A DNA stretch of 37,474 bases. Origin: Henriciella aquimarina (lineage in GTDB: Bacteria; Pseudomonadota; Alphaproteobacteria; Caulobacterales; Hyphomonadaceae). The notes below the pieces were generated by a model. It saw nothing but the letters and a program-made list of their open reading frames with translations. It searched no databases and had not been told where the DNA came from. Of the stretch, positions 22,455 to 29,475 are shown in pieces. How positions within the stretch are numbered: the first letter of the stretch is position 1; the number at the start of each line of letters is the position of its first letter. The stretch lies in contig NZ_NCST01000124.1 in the NCBI RefSeq assembly GCF_002088975.1, positions 1 through 37,474 of the forward strand. The letters are read 5' to 3'. The position numbers and the translations under genes are program-made.

Positions 22455-23219
22455 GTGTTCAAGAGACGACTGGCTCAATATGTCCAGCTGGAAAATGATG
22501 CGTGGACGGTCTTTGACACCCTTGAGCGTCAGGACACGGTCTATGAAGCGGGCAAGGACCTGATCCGGGCGGGCGAACCGGCCCAGCAGGTCTTCATCCT
22601 GCAGTCGGGCTGGGCGTTGCGCTATCGCCTGCTGGAGGATGGGCGCCGCCAGATCGTGAATTTCATGCTGCCGGGGGACGTCTTCGACCTTCAGGCCCTG
22701 GCGGATCTAACGGCGGACCATTCCGTGACCGCGGTGACGGAGTGTCATGTCTCGGCGATCCCGTCCGAGCCCTTTATCGACATGCTGAAGCATTCCGGGC
22801 ATCTGGCGTCTGCCTTCTGGTGGTCAGCCGTTCAGGAGGAATCGATCCTGCGCGAGCAGATTGTCCGCATCGGGCGGCGTTCCGCGCGTGAGCGGATCGG
22901 CCACCTGCTGCTGGAGCTTCACCGGCGCTATGTCGGCGCGACCGGTGAGGATATCGACCGGCTGACCATGCCGCTGACCCGGGCCGACATTGCCGATGCG
23001 CTGGGGCTGACGCCTGTCCATGTTTCACGGACCATGTCGGCCATGCGCCGGTCAGGTCTGATCACCGAGGAGAAGGGGGCGATCACGCTGGAAGACCGGG
23101 AGCGCCTAGCGCGTCTCTCGCTCTTCGATATGGACTATTTGCACCTCAAAAAACTCAATCTTCTCAACCCGAAAGCCGCCAATCCGATCTACACTGGCCG
23201 CGGGGTTGATGCAGATTAA
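22455..23219 (+). CDS. Crp/Fnr-family transcriptional regulator
   Basis: A predicted 254-residue regulator with a cyclic-nucleotide-type beta-barrel sensor domain (about residues 25-120, LIRAGEPAQQVFILQSGWAL and LPGDVFDLQAL). A long dimerisation helix follows, then a winged HTH (about 165-215, LTRADIADALGLTPVHVSRT). No N-terminal Cys cluster is present, so it is not an Fe-S FNR. The ligand is unknown. The GTG at 22455 is chosen because GGAG sits 6 nt upstream; an ATG at 22449 directly abuts that GGAG and would make sense only on a leaderless transcript. It lies between the DUF883 operon and the sigma-mimic pair, so it may link another signal to the stress locus. Confidence 0.9.
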   Translation: MFKRRLAQYVQLENDAWTVFDTLERQDTVYEAGKDLIRAGEPAQQVFILQSGWALRYRLLEDGRRQIVNFMLPGDVFDLQALADLTADHSVTAVTECHVSAIPSEPFIDMLKHSGHLASAFWWSAVQEESILREQIVRIGRRSARERIGHLLLELHRRYVGATGEDIDRLTMPLTRADIADALGLTPVHVSRTMSAMRRSGLITEEKGAITLEDRERLARLSLFDMDYLHLKKLNLLNPKAANPIYTGRGVDAD

Positions 23220-23223
23220 TATG

Positions 23224-23249
23224 GGAACCGCCCCTGTGGTTTAACGGTT
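23224..23249 (+). promoter_or_regulatory. EcfG-type promoter candidate for the sigma-mimic gene
   Basis: GGAAC (23224-23228), 17-nt spacer, GGTT (23246-23249), one mismatch to CGTT. The sigma-mimic ATG at 23266 is 16 nt after the -10, leaving a leader of about 10 nt. That agrees with the absence of a Shine-Dalgarno sequence there. Confidence 0.45.
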
Positions 23250-23265
23250 ATCTGCATCTGAAACG

Positions 23266-23721
23266 ATGCACATACACGAACCACATACACTGGCCTCTAG
23301 CCGCGAATCCCTGCTGCGCCGTATCCGGCGCATGGGCCTGATTCTGACCGGGGACCAGAAGCTGGCCGACGGTATTCTGGAAGACGCTTTTACCCAGGCC
23401 CGCAAGGCTTTCGACGCGACCTCTGACATCTCCGGCAAGGATATCTTCAAGCTCGGCTTTGACGCTTTCGATGACGCCGTTCACAGGAAGGGTGTGGTCG
23501 TCCTTCTGAACAGGGGCGCCAAACCCGGCGGAACCCTGAGCGAGCGGGTCAACAGCCTTTCCTATGTGGAACGCGTTGCGATCGCCCTTCTGCTGGTTGA
23601 GAACATGACACCGAAGGCTGGGGCGATCCTCTCCGGACGTCCGCCCAGCGTGCTGGAACATGCCTTGGGCGAGGCTATGACAAAACTGGAAATAGACAGG
23701 ACTTCACAAGATGGGTCGTGA
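23266..23721 (+). CDS. Stand-alone PhyR-like sigma-mimic (SL-domain) protein, no receiver domain
   Basis: A 151-residue protein that I read as a degenerate ECF-sigma fold. Residues about 14-72 (ESLLRRIRRMGLILTGDQK, ADGILEDAFTQARKA, KDIFKLGFDAFDDA) align with sigma region 2. They resemble the opening of PhyR here (YLRRYARALTGSQESGDSYI). Residues about 97-143 (NSLSYVERVAIALLLVENM, AGAILSGRPPSVLEHALGE) align with sigma region 4. Its recognition helix, P-P-S-V-L-E-H-A-L-G-E-A-M, lacks the basic residues of EcfG's T-I-K-S-R-V-S-R-A-R, as PhyR's also does. It is therefore more likely a NepR-binding decoy than a DNA-binding sigma factor (inference). It has no SD, an EcfG-like promoter, and an 11-nt overlap with the next gene. 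It could instead be a decayed sigma factor. Confidence 0.65.
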   Translation: MHIHEPHTLASSRESLLRRIRRMGLILTGDQKLADGILEDAFTQARKAFDATSDISGKDIFKLGFDAFDDAVHRKGVVVLLNRGAKPGGTLSERVNSLSYVERVAIALLLVENMTPKAGAILSGRPPSVLEHALGEAMTKLEIDRTSQDGS

Positions 23722-23935
23722 ACAATCTGGTTCTCGAAGCGCACTCAAGGACAAGCTCAAAACAATAGATGTCGGACAGGCCGATGAAGAGCTCGTCGAC
23801 GCATTCAACTCGCTGGCCGACTGCGATGCCGCCAGCGAGGAAGACGCGCGCGCCCAGAGTGAGGACGGGTCGGAGGTCGATCATGTCCGCACGGGCGGGA
23901 AACCCAGGGCGGGCGAGAACAAGCAGGCGAATTAG
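23711..23935 (+). CDS. Small hydrophilic protein overlapping the sigma-mimic gene, NepR-like candidate
   Basis: A 74-residue product, not recognised with confidence. It starts inside the 3' end of the sigma-mimic gene with an 11-nt overlap, and AGGA lies 8 nt upstream, which suggests coupling. Residues 11-40 (ALKDKLKTI, then ADEELVDAFNSLADCD) predict two short helices. They can be laid by eye over NepR's core in this locus (GDQLRRIYDDV and VPDEFLNLLEQAD), sharing L..I, D.F.sL..D spacing. The proline-containing linker is not conserved, so homology is only suggestive. The tail is acidic and then Lys/Gly-rich, probably disordered. It may bind the SL-like partner, or be an unrelated small gene. 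Confidence 0.5.
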   Translation: MGREQSGSRSALKDKLKTIDVGQADEELVDAFNSLADCDAASEEDARAQSEDGSEVDHVRTGGKPRAGENKQAN

Positions 23936-23942
23936 CCGCTGA

Positions 23943-25169
23943 TCAGGCTTCGAAGAGGCCCTGCGCCTCGGCAATCGCATTGAGATCCCGCAAGGCATAG
24001 AGCAGGGCGGCCAGCCGCCAGTCCTGCTCGCATTCCTCGACTGTCGCCGCGATCGCGTCAGCCGTGGTGACCAGCCGGTCGCGCCATAGCGCATGGATGT
24101 CATTGACCGGGTTTTTCGCGCCTTTGCGGAAACTCAGCCATTCCAGATAGGAGGCTGTCACGCCGCCGGCATTGAACAGGATGTCGGGCCCGACCTGGAT
24201 ATCGCGGTTGCGGAGGATGTCATCGGCATCCGGGTTCACCGCGGCATTGGCGATTTCCAGAATGATACGGCAATTCAGGTCCGGCGCATTCCCGGCAGAG
24301 ACTGTGTCGGAAATGGCGGCCAGGCAGAGAATGTCTGCATCTGTCGAGAGAATGGCGTCGGACTCGTCGGTATAATCGAGGGTTCCATCCGCCTTGGCCT
24401 CGCCGACCTCATCGATATCCAGCCCGTCTTCATCGCGGATCGTCCCCGTGCTGTCGGCCATGGCAACAATGCAGGCGCCTGCCTTCGCCGCACTTTCGGC
24501 GAATTGCAGGCCCGCCTTGCCGATCCCCTGCACGGCGATCCGGCAGCCATCGAGCTCGATCCCATAATCATCGGCCAGACGGTCCAGAACGACGACGGCC
24601 CCGCGGCCCGTGGCGCCCTTGCGCAGGGCCAGGCCGCCCATGTCCTCAGGCTTGCCGGTGATGGCACCGCGCGCGTCACCGTTGGCATAGTGTTCGAGGC
24701 CCGCCAGCATGGCTTCCATGTCTTCCGATGAGGTCGCGACATCTGGTGCGGCTACATCTTGATCGGGGCGCAGCATGTCTGAAAAAAGCTCGCCATAGGC
24801 TTCGGCGAGCTGGTAGCGTTCCTTGGTCGAGAGGCTGCCCGGTTCAATCTTGACGGCACCTTTCGCGCCGCCGAAGGGCAGGTCCAGAAGGGCGCACTTC
24901 AACGTCATCAGGAAGCCGAGGCGTTTGACCTCTTCCGACGACGTATTCGGCGCGAAACGGACACCACCCTTGGTCGGGCCTTTCAGCGCATTGTAGCGGC
25001 AGCGCCAGGCGCGAGCATACTGCAGCTTGCCGCTGTCGCGCTTGAGCGTCAGTTCCCGTTCGACAAGCTCATGCGGCAGGGACAGAAGCCGCCGGATAGG
25101 CTTGAGATCGGGATCGGCTTCGACAGCAAGATCCAGTCTGGATACGGATTGATCGAGTAAGCTGGTCAT
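23943..25169 (-). CDS. Glu/Leu/Phe/Val dehydrogenase, NAD-type glutamate dehydrogenase-like
   Basis: A 408-residue amino-acid dehydrogenase that interconverts glutamate (or a branched/aromatic amino acid) and its 2-oxo acid plus ammonia. The substrate-domain block has lysines at 67, 91 and 103 (GPTKGGVRF, MTLKCAL, FGGAKGAV). Asp143 is in A-P-D-V-A-T-S. The Rossmann motif QGIGKAG is near 214-220. The usual A-P-D-V-N-T loop is altered to A-P-D-V-A-T-S, so the exact substrate is uncertain. The ATG at 25169 is preceded by GGGAAG; an in-frame extension to 25190 crosses a hairpin. A perfect EcfG promoter lies in the 50-nt gap to phyR, so it is probably stress-induced. Confidence 0.88.
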   Translation of the reverse strand: MTSLLDQSVSRLDLAVEADPDLKPIRRLLSLPHELVERELTLKRDSGKLQYARAWRCRYNALKGPTKGGVRFAPNTSSEEVKRLGFLMTLKCALLDLPFGGAKGAVKIEPGSLSTKERYQLAEAYGELFSDMLRPDQDVAAPDVATSSEDMEAMLAGLEHYANGDARGAITGKPEDMGGLALRKGATGRGAVVVLDRLADDYGIELDGCRIAVQGIGKAGLQFAESAAKAGACIVAMADSTGTIRDEDGLDIDEVGEAKADGTLDYTDESDAILSTDADILCLAAISDTVSAGNAPDLNCRIILEIANAAVNPDADDILRNRDIQVGPDILFNAGGVTASYLEWLSFRKGAKNPVNDIHALWRDRLVTTADAIAATVEECEQDWRLAALLYALRDLNAIAEAQGLFEA

Positions 25170-25172
25170 GAT

Positions 25173-25207
25173 GGTCTTCCCGTCCAGCAACGCCGGACGG
25201 GAAGACC
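25173..25207. repeat. Perfect 13-bp hairpin between phyR and the dehydrogenase gene
   Basis: GGTCTTCCCGTCC (25173-25185), 9-nt loop, GGACGGGAAGACC (25195-25207). In the minus-strand RNA the gene-proximal arm contains GGGAAG, the likely Shine-Dalgarno of the dehydrogenase 4-12 nt from its ATG. There is no T run, so it is more likely a leader structure than a terminator. It also overlaps the EcfG promoter at 25189-25213. Confidence 0.55.
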
Positions 25208-25213
25208 GGTTCC
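25189..25213 (-). promoter_or_regulatory. EcfG-type promoter (perfect match) for the dehydrogenase
   Basis: Minus-strand GGAAC (25209-25213), 16-nt spacer, CGTT (25189-25192), about 20 nt upstream of the dehydrogenase start. Its spacer is one arm of the hairpin at 25173-25207. A transcript starting about 7 nt downstream of the -10 would lack the 5' arm and so expose the ribosome-binding site. Confidence 0.7.
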
Positions 25214-25219
25214 AGAAGC

Positions 25220-26011
25220 CTATTCGGCCGCGACAGTGCGCTCAGGCGAATGGAAGAAAAGCGCCTGTCCGATCGCTGCCTTTACGGTATTTTCCTGGAA
25301 AGGCTTGGGGATCAGATAGGTCGGCTCCGGACGCTCGCCGGTGAGCAGGCGTTCCGGGAAGGCCGTGATGAAGATGATCGGCACATCCAGCTCTTCGAGA
25401 ATGTCATGCGCGGCATCGATGCCGGACGAATTGTCGGCCAGCTGAATGTCGCAGAGGACAAGGCCGGGTGGATTGGCCTTGGCCATTGCGACAGCCTCGG
25501 TATGCGTCGTGGCATTGCCGGTGACTTCATGGCCCAGTTCCTCGACCAGGCTCTCGAGATCTGCCGCGATGATCGGCTCGTCCTCGATGATCAGGACCTT
25601 GGTCGACAGGGTCGATTCAATATCCGTGTGCGCCTTCGCGATCAGTTCCTCGACTTGCTGCACCGTCTTGCCGAGGATCGTCGCGGCCTCACTGACCTGA
25701 AAACCCTCGAGGGCGGTCAGCAGGAAGGCCTGGCGCTCAACCGGAGCGAGCGCCTGAAGCCGGGTTTCGGGCGATGCCGACCCGCCATCGGGGCGTTCGA
25801 GACGTGCCCCTGTGCTGCCCCAGATCACATGAAAGAAGCGATACAGGGCCTGGCGCGGAGGCAGTTCCTCACTGACCTGGCTTGGATCTTCGGCAAGGGC
25901 AGTGAGCGATGCCCTGATGTAGGAGTCGCCGCTTTCCTGGCTGCCCGTCAGGGCACGCGCGTAACGGCGCAGGTACGGCAAATGCGGACCAAATTGCTCA
26001 ACAAGACTCAT
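25220..26011 (-). CDS. phyR: PhyR, anti-anti-sigma response regulator of the general stress response
   Basis: A 263-residue two-domain regulator. Residues about 1-135 are a sigma-like domain that binds the anti-sigma factor NepR on phosphorylation. Residues about 137-255 are a receiver domain. The receiver shows E143-D144-E145, phospho-acceptor Asp188 (LVLCDIQLAD), the FATGUY-type FITAFPERLL with Thr216, and Lys236 in L-I-P-K-P-F. In the unphosphorylated state the receiver masks the sigma-like domain; on phosphorylation NepR is sequestered and EcfG released. It is divergent from nepR-ecfG across 144 nt, the usual alphaproteobacterial layout. No EcfG box for phyR was found on its own strand; a TGTAAT near 26030 could be a -10. 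The dehydrogenase follows downstream. Confidence 0.97.
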   Translation of the reverse strand: MSLVEQFGPHLPYLRRYARALTGSQESGDSYIRASLTALAEDPSQVSEELPPRQALYRFFHVIWGSTGARLERPDGGSASPETRLQALAPVERQAFLLTALEGFQVSEAATILGKTVQQVEELIAKAHTDIESTLSTKVLIIEDEPIIAADLESLVEELGHEVTGNATTHTEAVAMAKANPPGLVLCDIQLADNSSGIDAAHDILEELDVPIIFITAFPERLLTGERPEPTYLIPKPFQENTVKAAIGQALFFHSPERTVAAE

Positions 26012-26095
26012 TATTTCCCTCGCTGATTACATTACACCAATAACTTGTTCGCTTCAGAAAGGTTGCAAGGGGCTGCAGAAAAATTCCATCTCTTT

Positions 26096-26120
26096 GGAAC
26101 TTTCTGCCTGAATCGGCTTT
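26096..26120 (+). promoter_or_regulatory. EcfG-type autoregulatory promoter of nepR-ecfG
   Basis: GGAAC (26096-26100), 16-nt spacer, CTTT (26117-26120), one mismatch in the -10. It lies 35 nt upstream of the nepR ATG and would give the known EcfG autoregulation of its own operon. Confidence 0.55.
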
Positions 26121-26155
26121 AATTGGCCAAACAAGTGACATTTGTTTGGGGATCC

Positions 26156-26344
26156 ATGAGCTACAAAGCGACTAATATGAGTAAGGAATCCAAGCCGGAT
26201 AAAGACATCGAGCGTTCGCGCAAGGTGCGCCAGAAGCGTATCGGTGATCAGCTTCGCCGGATTTATGATGACGTTACGAGTGAGCCCGTTCCGGATGAGT
26301 TCCTGAACCTGCTCGAGCAAGCCGACAAATCCAGCAAGAAATAG
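26156..26344 (+). CDS. nepR: NepR, anti-sigma factor of EcfG
   Basis: A 62-residue cytoplasmic anti-sigma factor. The conserved core is near residues 29-56 (IGDQLRRIYDDV, PVPDEFLNLLEQ): two helices joined by the E-P-V-P linker that clamp EcfG or PhyR. The N-terminus is basic and unstructured, as in other NepR proteins. The ATG at 26156 is used, with GGGGA just upstream; the ATG at 26177 is an alternative start with no RBS. The gene ends 8 nt before ecfG, so the pair is co-translated. Under the usual partner-switching scheme it holds EcfG until PhyR~P binds it. Confidence 0.93.
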   Translation: MSYKATNMSKESKPDKDIERSRKVRQKRIGDQLRRIYDDVTSEPVPDEFLNLLEQADKSSKK

Positions 26345-26352
26345 AGACTGTT

Positions 26353-26955
26353 TTGACCAAGCCGACCCTCGACGATCAGGCGTTCAAGACAGAACTCGCT
26401 GATCTCATTCCGCACCTCCGCGCATTTGCCCGCAGTCTCTGTGGCAATCCGACAGCGGCCGACGATCTTGCACAGGAAGCCATGCTGAAAGCGTGGAAGG
26501 CCCGTGAAAGCTATCAGGCGGGCACAAATCTGAAGGCTTGGGCCTTCACGATCCTGCGCAATCTTTTCTATTCGGAAAAGCGCCGCAGCTGGCGCCGTCA
26601 GCAGCTCGACCCCGAAGTGGCGGAAGCGACGCTGGTGGCCAATGACAATTCCTCTTCGGCGCTTGACCTTCTGGCGCTGCGGAACGGTCTGGGCTCCCTG
26701 CCGGAAGATCAGCGCGAGGCGCTTATTCTCGTCGGGGCCGGTGGTCTTTCCTATGAGGAAACCGCAGAAATCTGCGGCTGTGCCGTCGGCACGATCAAGA
26801 GCCGCGTCAGCCGTGCCCGCAAGGCACTTCTCGAAGTTCTCGAGAGCAATGAGGCGGGTTTCTCCGGTGATGACAAGCTGAGGGCGTCGGAAGCTTTCGA
26901 CGACATCATGAGACAGGCTGACGAGCTATCGCGTGACATCCCGGCAGGCGCCTGA
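26353..26955 (+). CDS. ecfG: EcfG-family sigma factor of the general stress response
   Basis: A 200-residue ECF sigma factor. Region 2 lies at about residues 16-80, with HLRAFARSLCGNPTAADDLA, the core-binding QEAMLKAW and AWAFTILRNLFYSEKR. Region 4 lies at about 112-165, with SLPEDQREALILV, LSYEETAEICGCAVGTIKS and R-V-S-R-A-R. The intact basic recognition helix indicates a DNA-binding sigma, unlike PhyR and the 23266 gene. It reads a TTG start 8 nt after nepR. Its 3' end overlaps the GTG start of the sensor kinase by 23 nt. It should direct transcription from GGAAC-N16/17-CGTT promoters, many of which surround it. Confidence 0.95.
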   Translation: MTKPTLDDQAFKTELADLIPHLRAFARSLCGNPTAADDLAQEAMLKAWKARESYQAGTNLKAWAFTILRNLFYSEKRRSWRRQQLDPEVAEATLVANDNSSSALDLLALRNGLGSLPEDQREALILVGAGGLSYEETAEICGCAVGTIKSRVSRARKALLEVLESNEAGFSGDDKLRASEAFDDIMRQADELSRDIPAGA

Positions 26956-28654
26956 AACAACTGAAAAACCCAGACGGGGCTCATTGCGGCTGCGATTGCT
27001 TTTCACGATCGCAGCCGCCCTGACGCCTATTCTGATGTTTGCCGGCTTCCGGTCGTACCTCAACGCGCAGGATTCGTTGGCCGACCGCCGCAACGAACTG
27101 ATCGAGATCGCGGACCGTGCGATTGACGAGATCGAGCAGATCCTCTCCACGGTCGACACCCTGCAACAGATCTACTTGCCGAATGTGGTGGATGGCGAGT
27201 GCCGGGGCGTTTTCGAAACCCTCTCGCCGCGCATTCCGCAGCTTTCAAATGTCGCTGCTTTCGACGCCGATGGCGAGGTTACATGTACCGCCCTTGGTGA
27301 GGCGAGCGGACAAGTGGCCCAGCCTGCGGCCTTTGCCGAGGTCAAGGCCGGGGCAACGACCGTGCGCACCGATGCCTTTTTCGGGCCGAGAAGCCAGACA
27401 TGGCTGTTTTCGGTCCTGCGGCGGGTGGAGGATGAGAATGGCGAATTTGCCGGTGCCGTTGCCTTCCCGCTGAAGACAGACCAGCTCGTGCGTACCATCC
27501 GGCTGACCAATCTTCCGGAAGACGTGGAGCTCGCCCTGTCCGACGGGGATGGCCAGGTTTTCGGCAGTGCGCGTCTGGTCGGTGTCAGCCGTGACTGGAT
27601 TGCCGAGTCGACCGGTGATGAGGATGGTGTCCTCTTTGTCTCGAACACCGAACGGATGGGATCGCTCGATATTGTCGTGCGCTCCATCGTCGATGACCGG
27701 ATGTATGCGATCATTTCCCGGCCATCGCCAGGCCTGTTCAGTGAGTTCACGCTGGAACCGATCGAATCGGTCGGCATTCCGCTGCTGTCTTTCACCCTGG
27801 CCCTGATTGCGGCCTGGCTCGCCGTCGACGGGCTCGTCCTGAAATGGCTGGCCCGGTTGCGGCGTCTCGCCCTGATCTATGGGGAAGGGCACTATAATTT
27901 CCGCATCGGCAACGAGTTCGAGAACGCGCCCGATGAAATCTCGGACTTTGCCTACAGCTTCGACCGGATGGCCAACCGGATTTCGGAACGCGACGCGTCC
28001 CTGCGCGCGGCGATTGCCACGCGGGACGCCGCTGTGAAGGAAATTCACCACCGGGTGAAAAACAACCTCCAGATCGTGGCCAGCTTCCTCAATCTCCAGC
28101 GTCGTCAGGTGGCCGACCCGGCCGCACGGGAAGTGATTTCCGCCGCCCGCCACCGCATCGATGCCCTCTCCATTGTCCACCAGACGCTTTACCAGCATGA
28201 GCGGCTGGAAACGGTGCATATGCAGCCCTTCCTCGAAGCGCTTCTTTCGCACCTGGCCGGCGCGCTGGGCATGGATGAAACCGGGGTGCGCATCGACAGC
28301 GAGATCGACGAGATCGACCGTCCCGCCGACGACGCCATTCCCATCGCGCTGTTCATTCTCGAAGCGGTGACGAACGCCACCAAGTACGCTTTCGACGAAG
28401 ATGGCGGGGTGATCACGGTCCGGCTGTACGAGGATGGTGACGACATCGTTCTGGATGTTATCGATGACGGCGCCGGGGCTGATTTCGAGGAAGAGGCCGA
28501 CAGCTCGTCCACGGGCCTTGGCTCGCGTCTGATGTCCGCCTTCGCCAAGCAGCTGCGCGGCAAGATCGATATCACGTCAAAGCCCGGCGAAGGGTTTCAT
28601 GTCGAGCTGCGTATGCCGAGCGATCCCCCGAAGAAGAAGACGACGAATTTCTAG
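26933..28654 (+). CDS. PhyK-like sensor histidine kinase (HisKA_2 type)
   Basis: A 573-residue membrane sensor likely to set PhyR phosphorylation. TM1 lies at about 20-40, an extracytoplasmic sensing domain at about 41-280, TM2 at about 281-303, then a HAMP-like linker to about 355. The HisKA_2 dimerisation helix is E-I-H-H-R-V-K-N-N-L-Q with probable phospho-His373. The ATPase domain has an N box (LEAVTNATKYAF), a G1 box (DVIDDGAGAD) and a G2 box (STGLGSRL). The sensor domain has two cysteines (E-C-R and T-C-T) that could respond to redox state; this is a guess. The GTG at 26933 overlaps ecfG by 23 nt and is weakly supported, but in-frame alternatives are no better. It shares a CTAG stop overlap with the convergent phosphoesterase. 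Confidence 0.92.
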   Translation: MTSRQAPETTEKPRRGSLRLRLLFTIAAALTPILMFAGFRSYLNAQDSLADRRNELIEIADRAIDEIEQILSTVDTLQQIYLPNVVDGECRGVFETLSPRIPQLSNVAAFDADGEVTCTALGEASGQVAQPAAFAEVKAGATTVRTDAFFGPRSQTWLFSVLRRVEDENGEFAGAVAFPLKTDQLVRTIRLTNLPEDVELALSDGDGQVFGSARLVGVSRDWIAESTGDEDGVLFVSNTERMGSLDIVVRSIVDDRMYAIISRPSPGLFSEFTLEPIESVGIPLLSFTLALIAAWLAVDGLVLKWLARLRRLALIYGEGHYNFRIGNEFENAPDEISDFAYSFDRMANRISERDASLRAAIATRDAAVKEIHHRVKNNLQIVASFLNLQRRQVADPAAREVISAARHRIDALSIVHQTLYQHERLETVHMQPFLEALLSHLAGALGMDETGVRIDSEIDEIDRPADDAIPIALFILEAVTNATKYAFDEDGGVITVRLYEDGDDIVLDVIDDGAGADFEEEADSSSTGLGSRLMSAFAKQLRGKIDITSKPGEGFHVELRMPSDPPKKKTTNF

Positions 28655-29475
28655 GGCTGTTCGGCCATTGAAGCGACGTGCTTCTCGGGCTGGGCCAGTT
28701 CCGGTGCGAGAATGTGGGGCTTCTCCGGGACGAACCGGTCACCATGCAGCTTGTAGACGCTGACCTGGCATTGCCCGTTGGTGAGGTCGATCAGGTTGAA
28801 GCTGGCCGGGCTCGTGCGGATCCGCGTCGAGAGCGTCCCGGCCGAGACGGCGATATAGGCTTGATCCCTGTCATCGACGACCGTGACCGAGGGCGTATGG
28901 ACGTGACCGGTCAGCAGGAAGCCGGCCGGGCTTTGTGCAAGCCGGCGGCTGGCGCGCCGGCCCCGGCGCGTGGCGGTCCGCATCGGCGCATCCGGCGGTG
29001 AGAGGAAAGGGTGGTGGCAGATCATGAAGACGGTCTTGCCTGCCCGTGCGGCGGCTTCGGTGCCGGCAATCGCATCTTCCAGGTCTTCCAGATTGACCGA
29101 GCCTTCCGCCCAGTTGCGCCGTGTCTGCCAGCCGCGTGAAGTATTGATGCCTGTCAGGATCGCGCCATCAAGCTCAACCGGGTCCGCCATGTCGCTGAAA
29201 TAGCGCTCATGCCGCTCGAAGGGCGAGACGACACGCTCATAAAGATTGAGAAGCGGCGTATCGTGATTGCCGGGCACGACCAGTTTCGGCATGTCGAACC
29301 CGTCGAGCCAGTCGCGTGCGGCCTCGAATTCCGAGCGCTTGCCGCGCTGGGTCAGGTCGCCGCACACGGCCAGGGCATCGGGAACGATGCCATCAAGCGC
29401 GGCCTCGAAGGCTTCAAGCGCGACCGGGTTCTCGGTTCCGAAATGGATGTCTGCAAGCTGGATGAGTCTGGTCAT
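28651..29475 (-). CDS. Metallophosphoesterase, calcineurin-like (CpdA-type)
   Basis: A 274-residue dinuclear-metal phosphodiesterase or phosphatase of the CpdA/Icc family. Motifs are D9-x-H11 (LADIHFG), G39-D40 (VCGDLTQRG), G-N70-H71-D72 (VVPGNHDTP), H154-H155 (ICHHPF) and G-H191-x-H193 (LTGHVHTP). All metal ligands are present. The substrate could be cAMP, another cyclic nucleotide or a phospholipid precursor; sequence alone does not tell. It is third in an ATGA-overlap operon with a lipid kinase and a Rho-N protein, all downstream of a perfect EcfG promoter. Its stop overlaps that of the sensor kinase by 4 nt. Confidence 0.9.
   Translation of the reverse strand: MTRLIQLADIHFGTENPVALEAFEAALDGIVPDALAVCGDLTQRGKRSEFEAARDWLDGFDMPKLVVPGNHDTPLLNLYERVVSPFERHERYFSDMADPVELDGAILTGINTSRGWQTRRNWAEGSVNLEDLEDAIAGTEAAARAGKTVFMICHHPFLSPPDAPMRTATRRGRRASRRLAQSPAGFLLTGHVHTPSVTVVDDRDQAYIAVSAGTLSTRIRTSPASFNLIDLTNGQCQVSVYKLHGDRFVPEKPHILAPELAQPEKHVASMAEQP

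Noticed and set aside
26012..26155. EcfG box for phyR on the minus strand
   Set aside because: Only GGAAT with poorly spaced -10 sequence is found, so it does not meet the GGAAC-N16/17-CGTT pattern.
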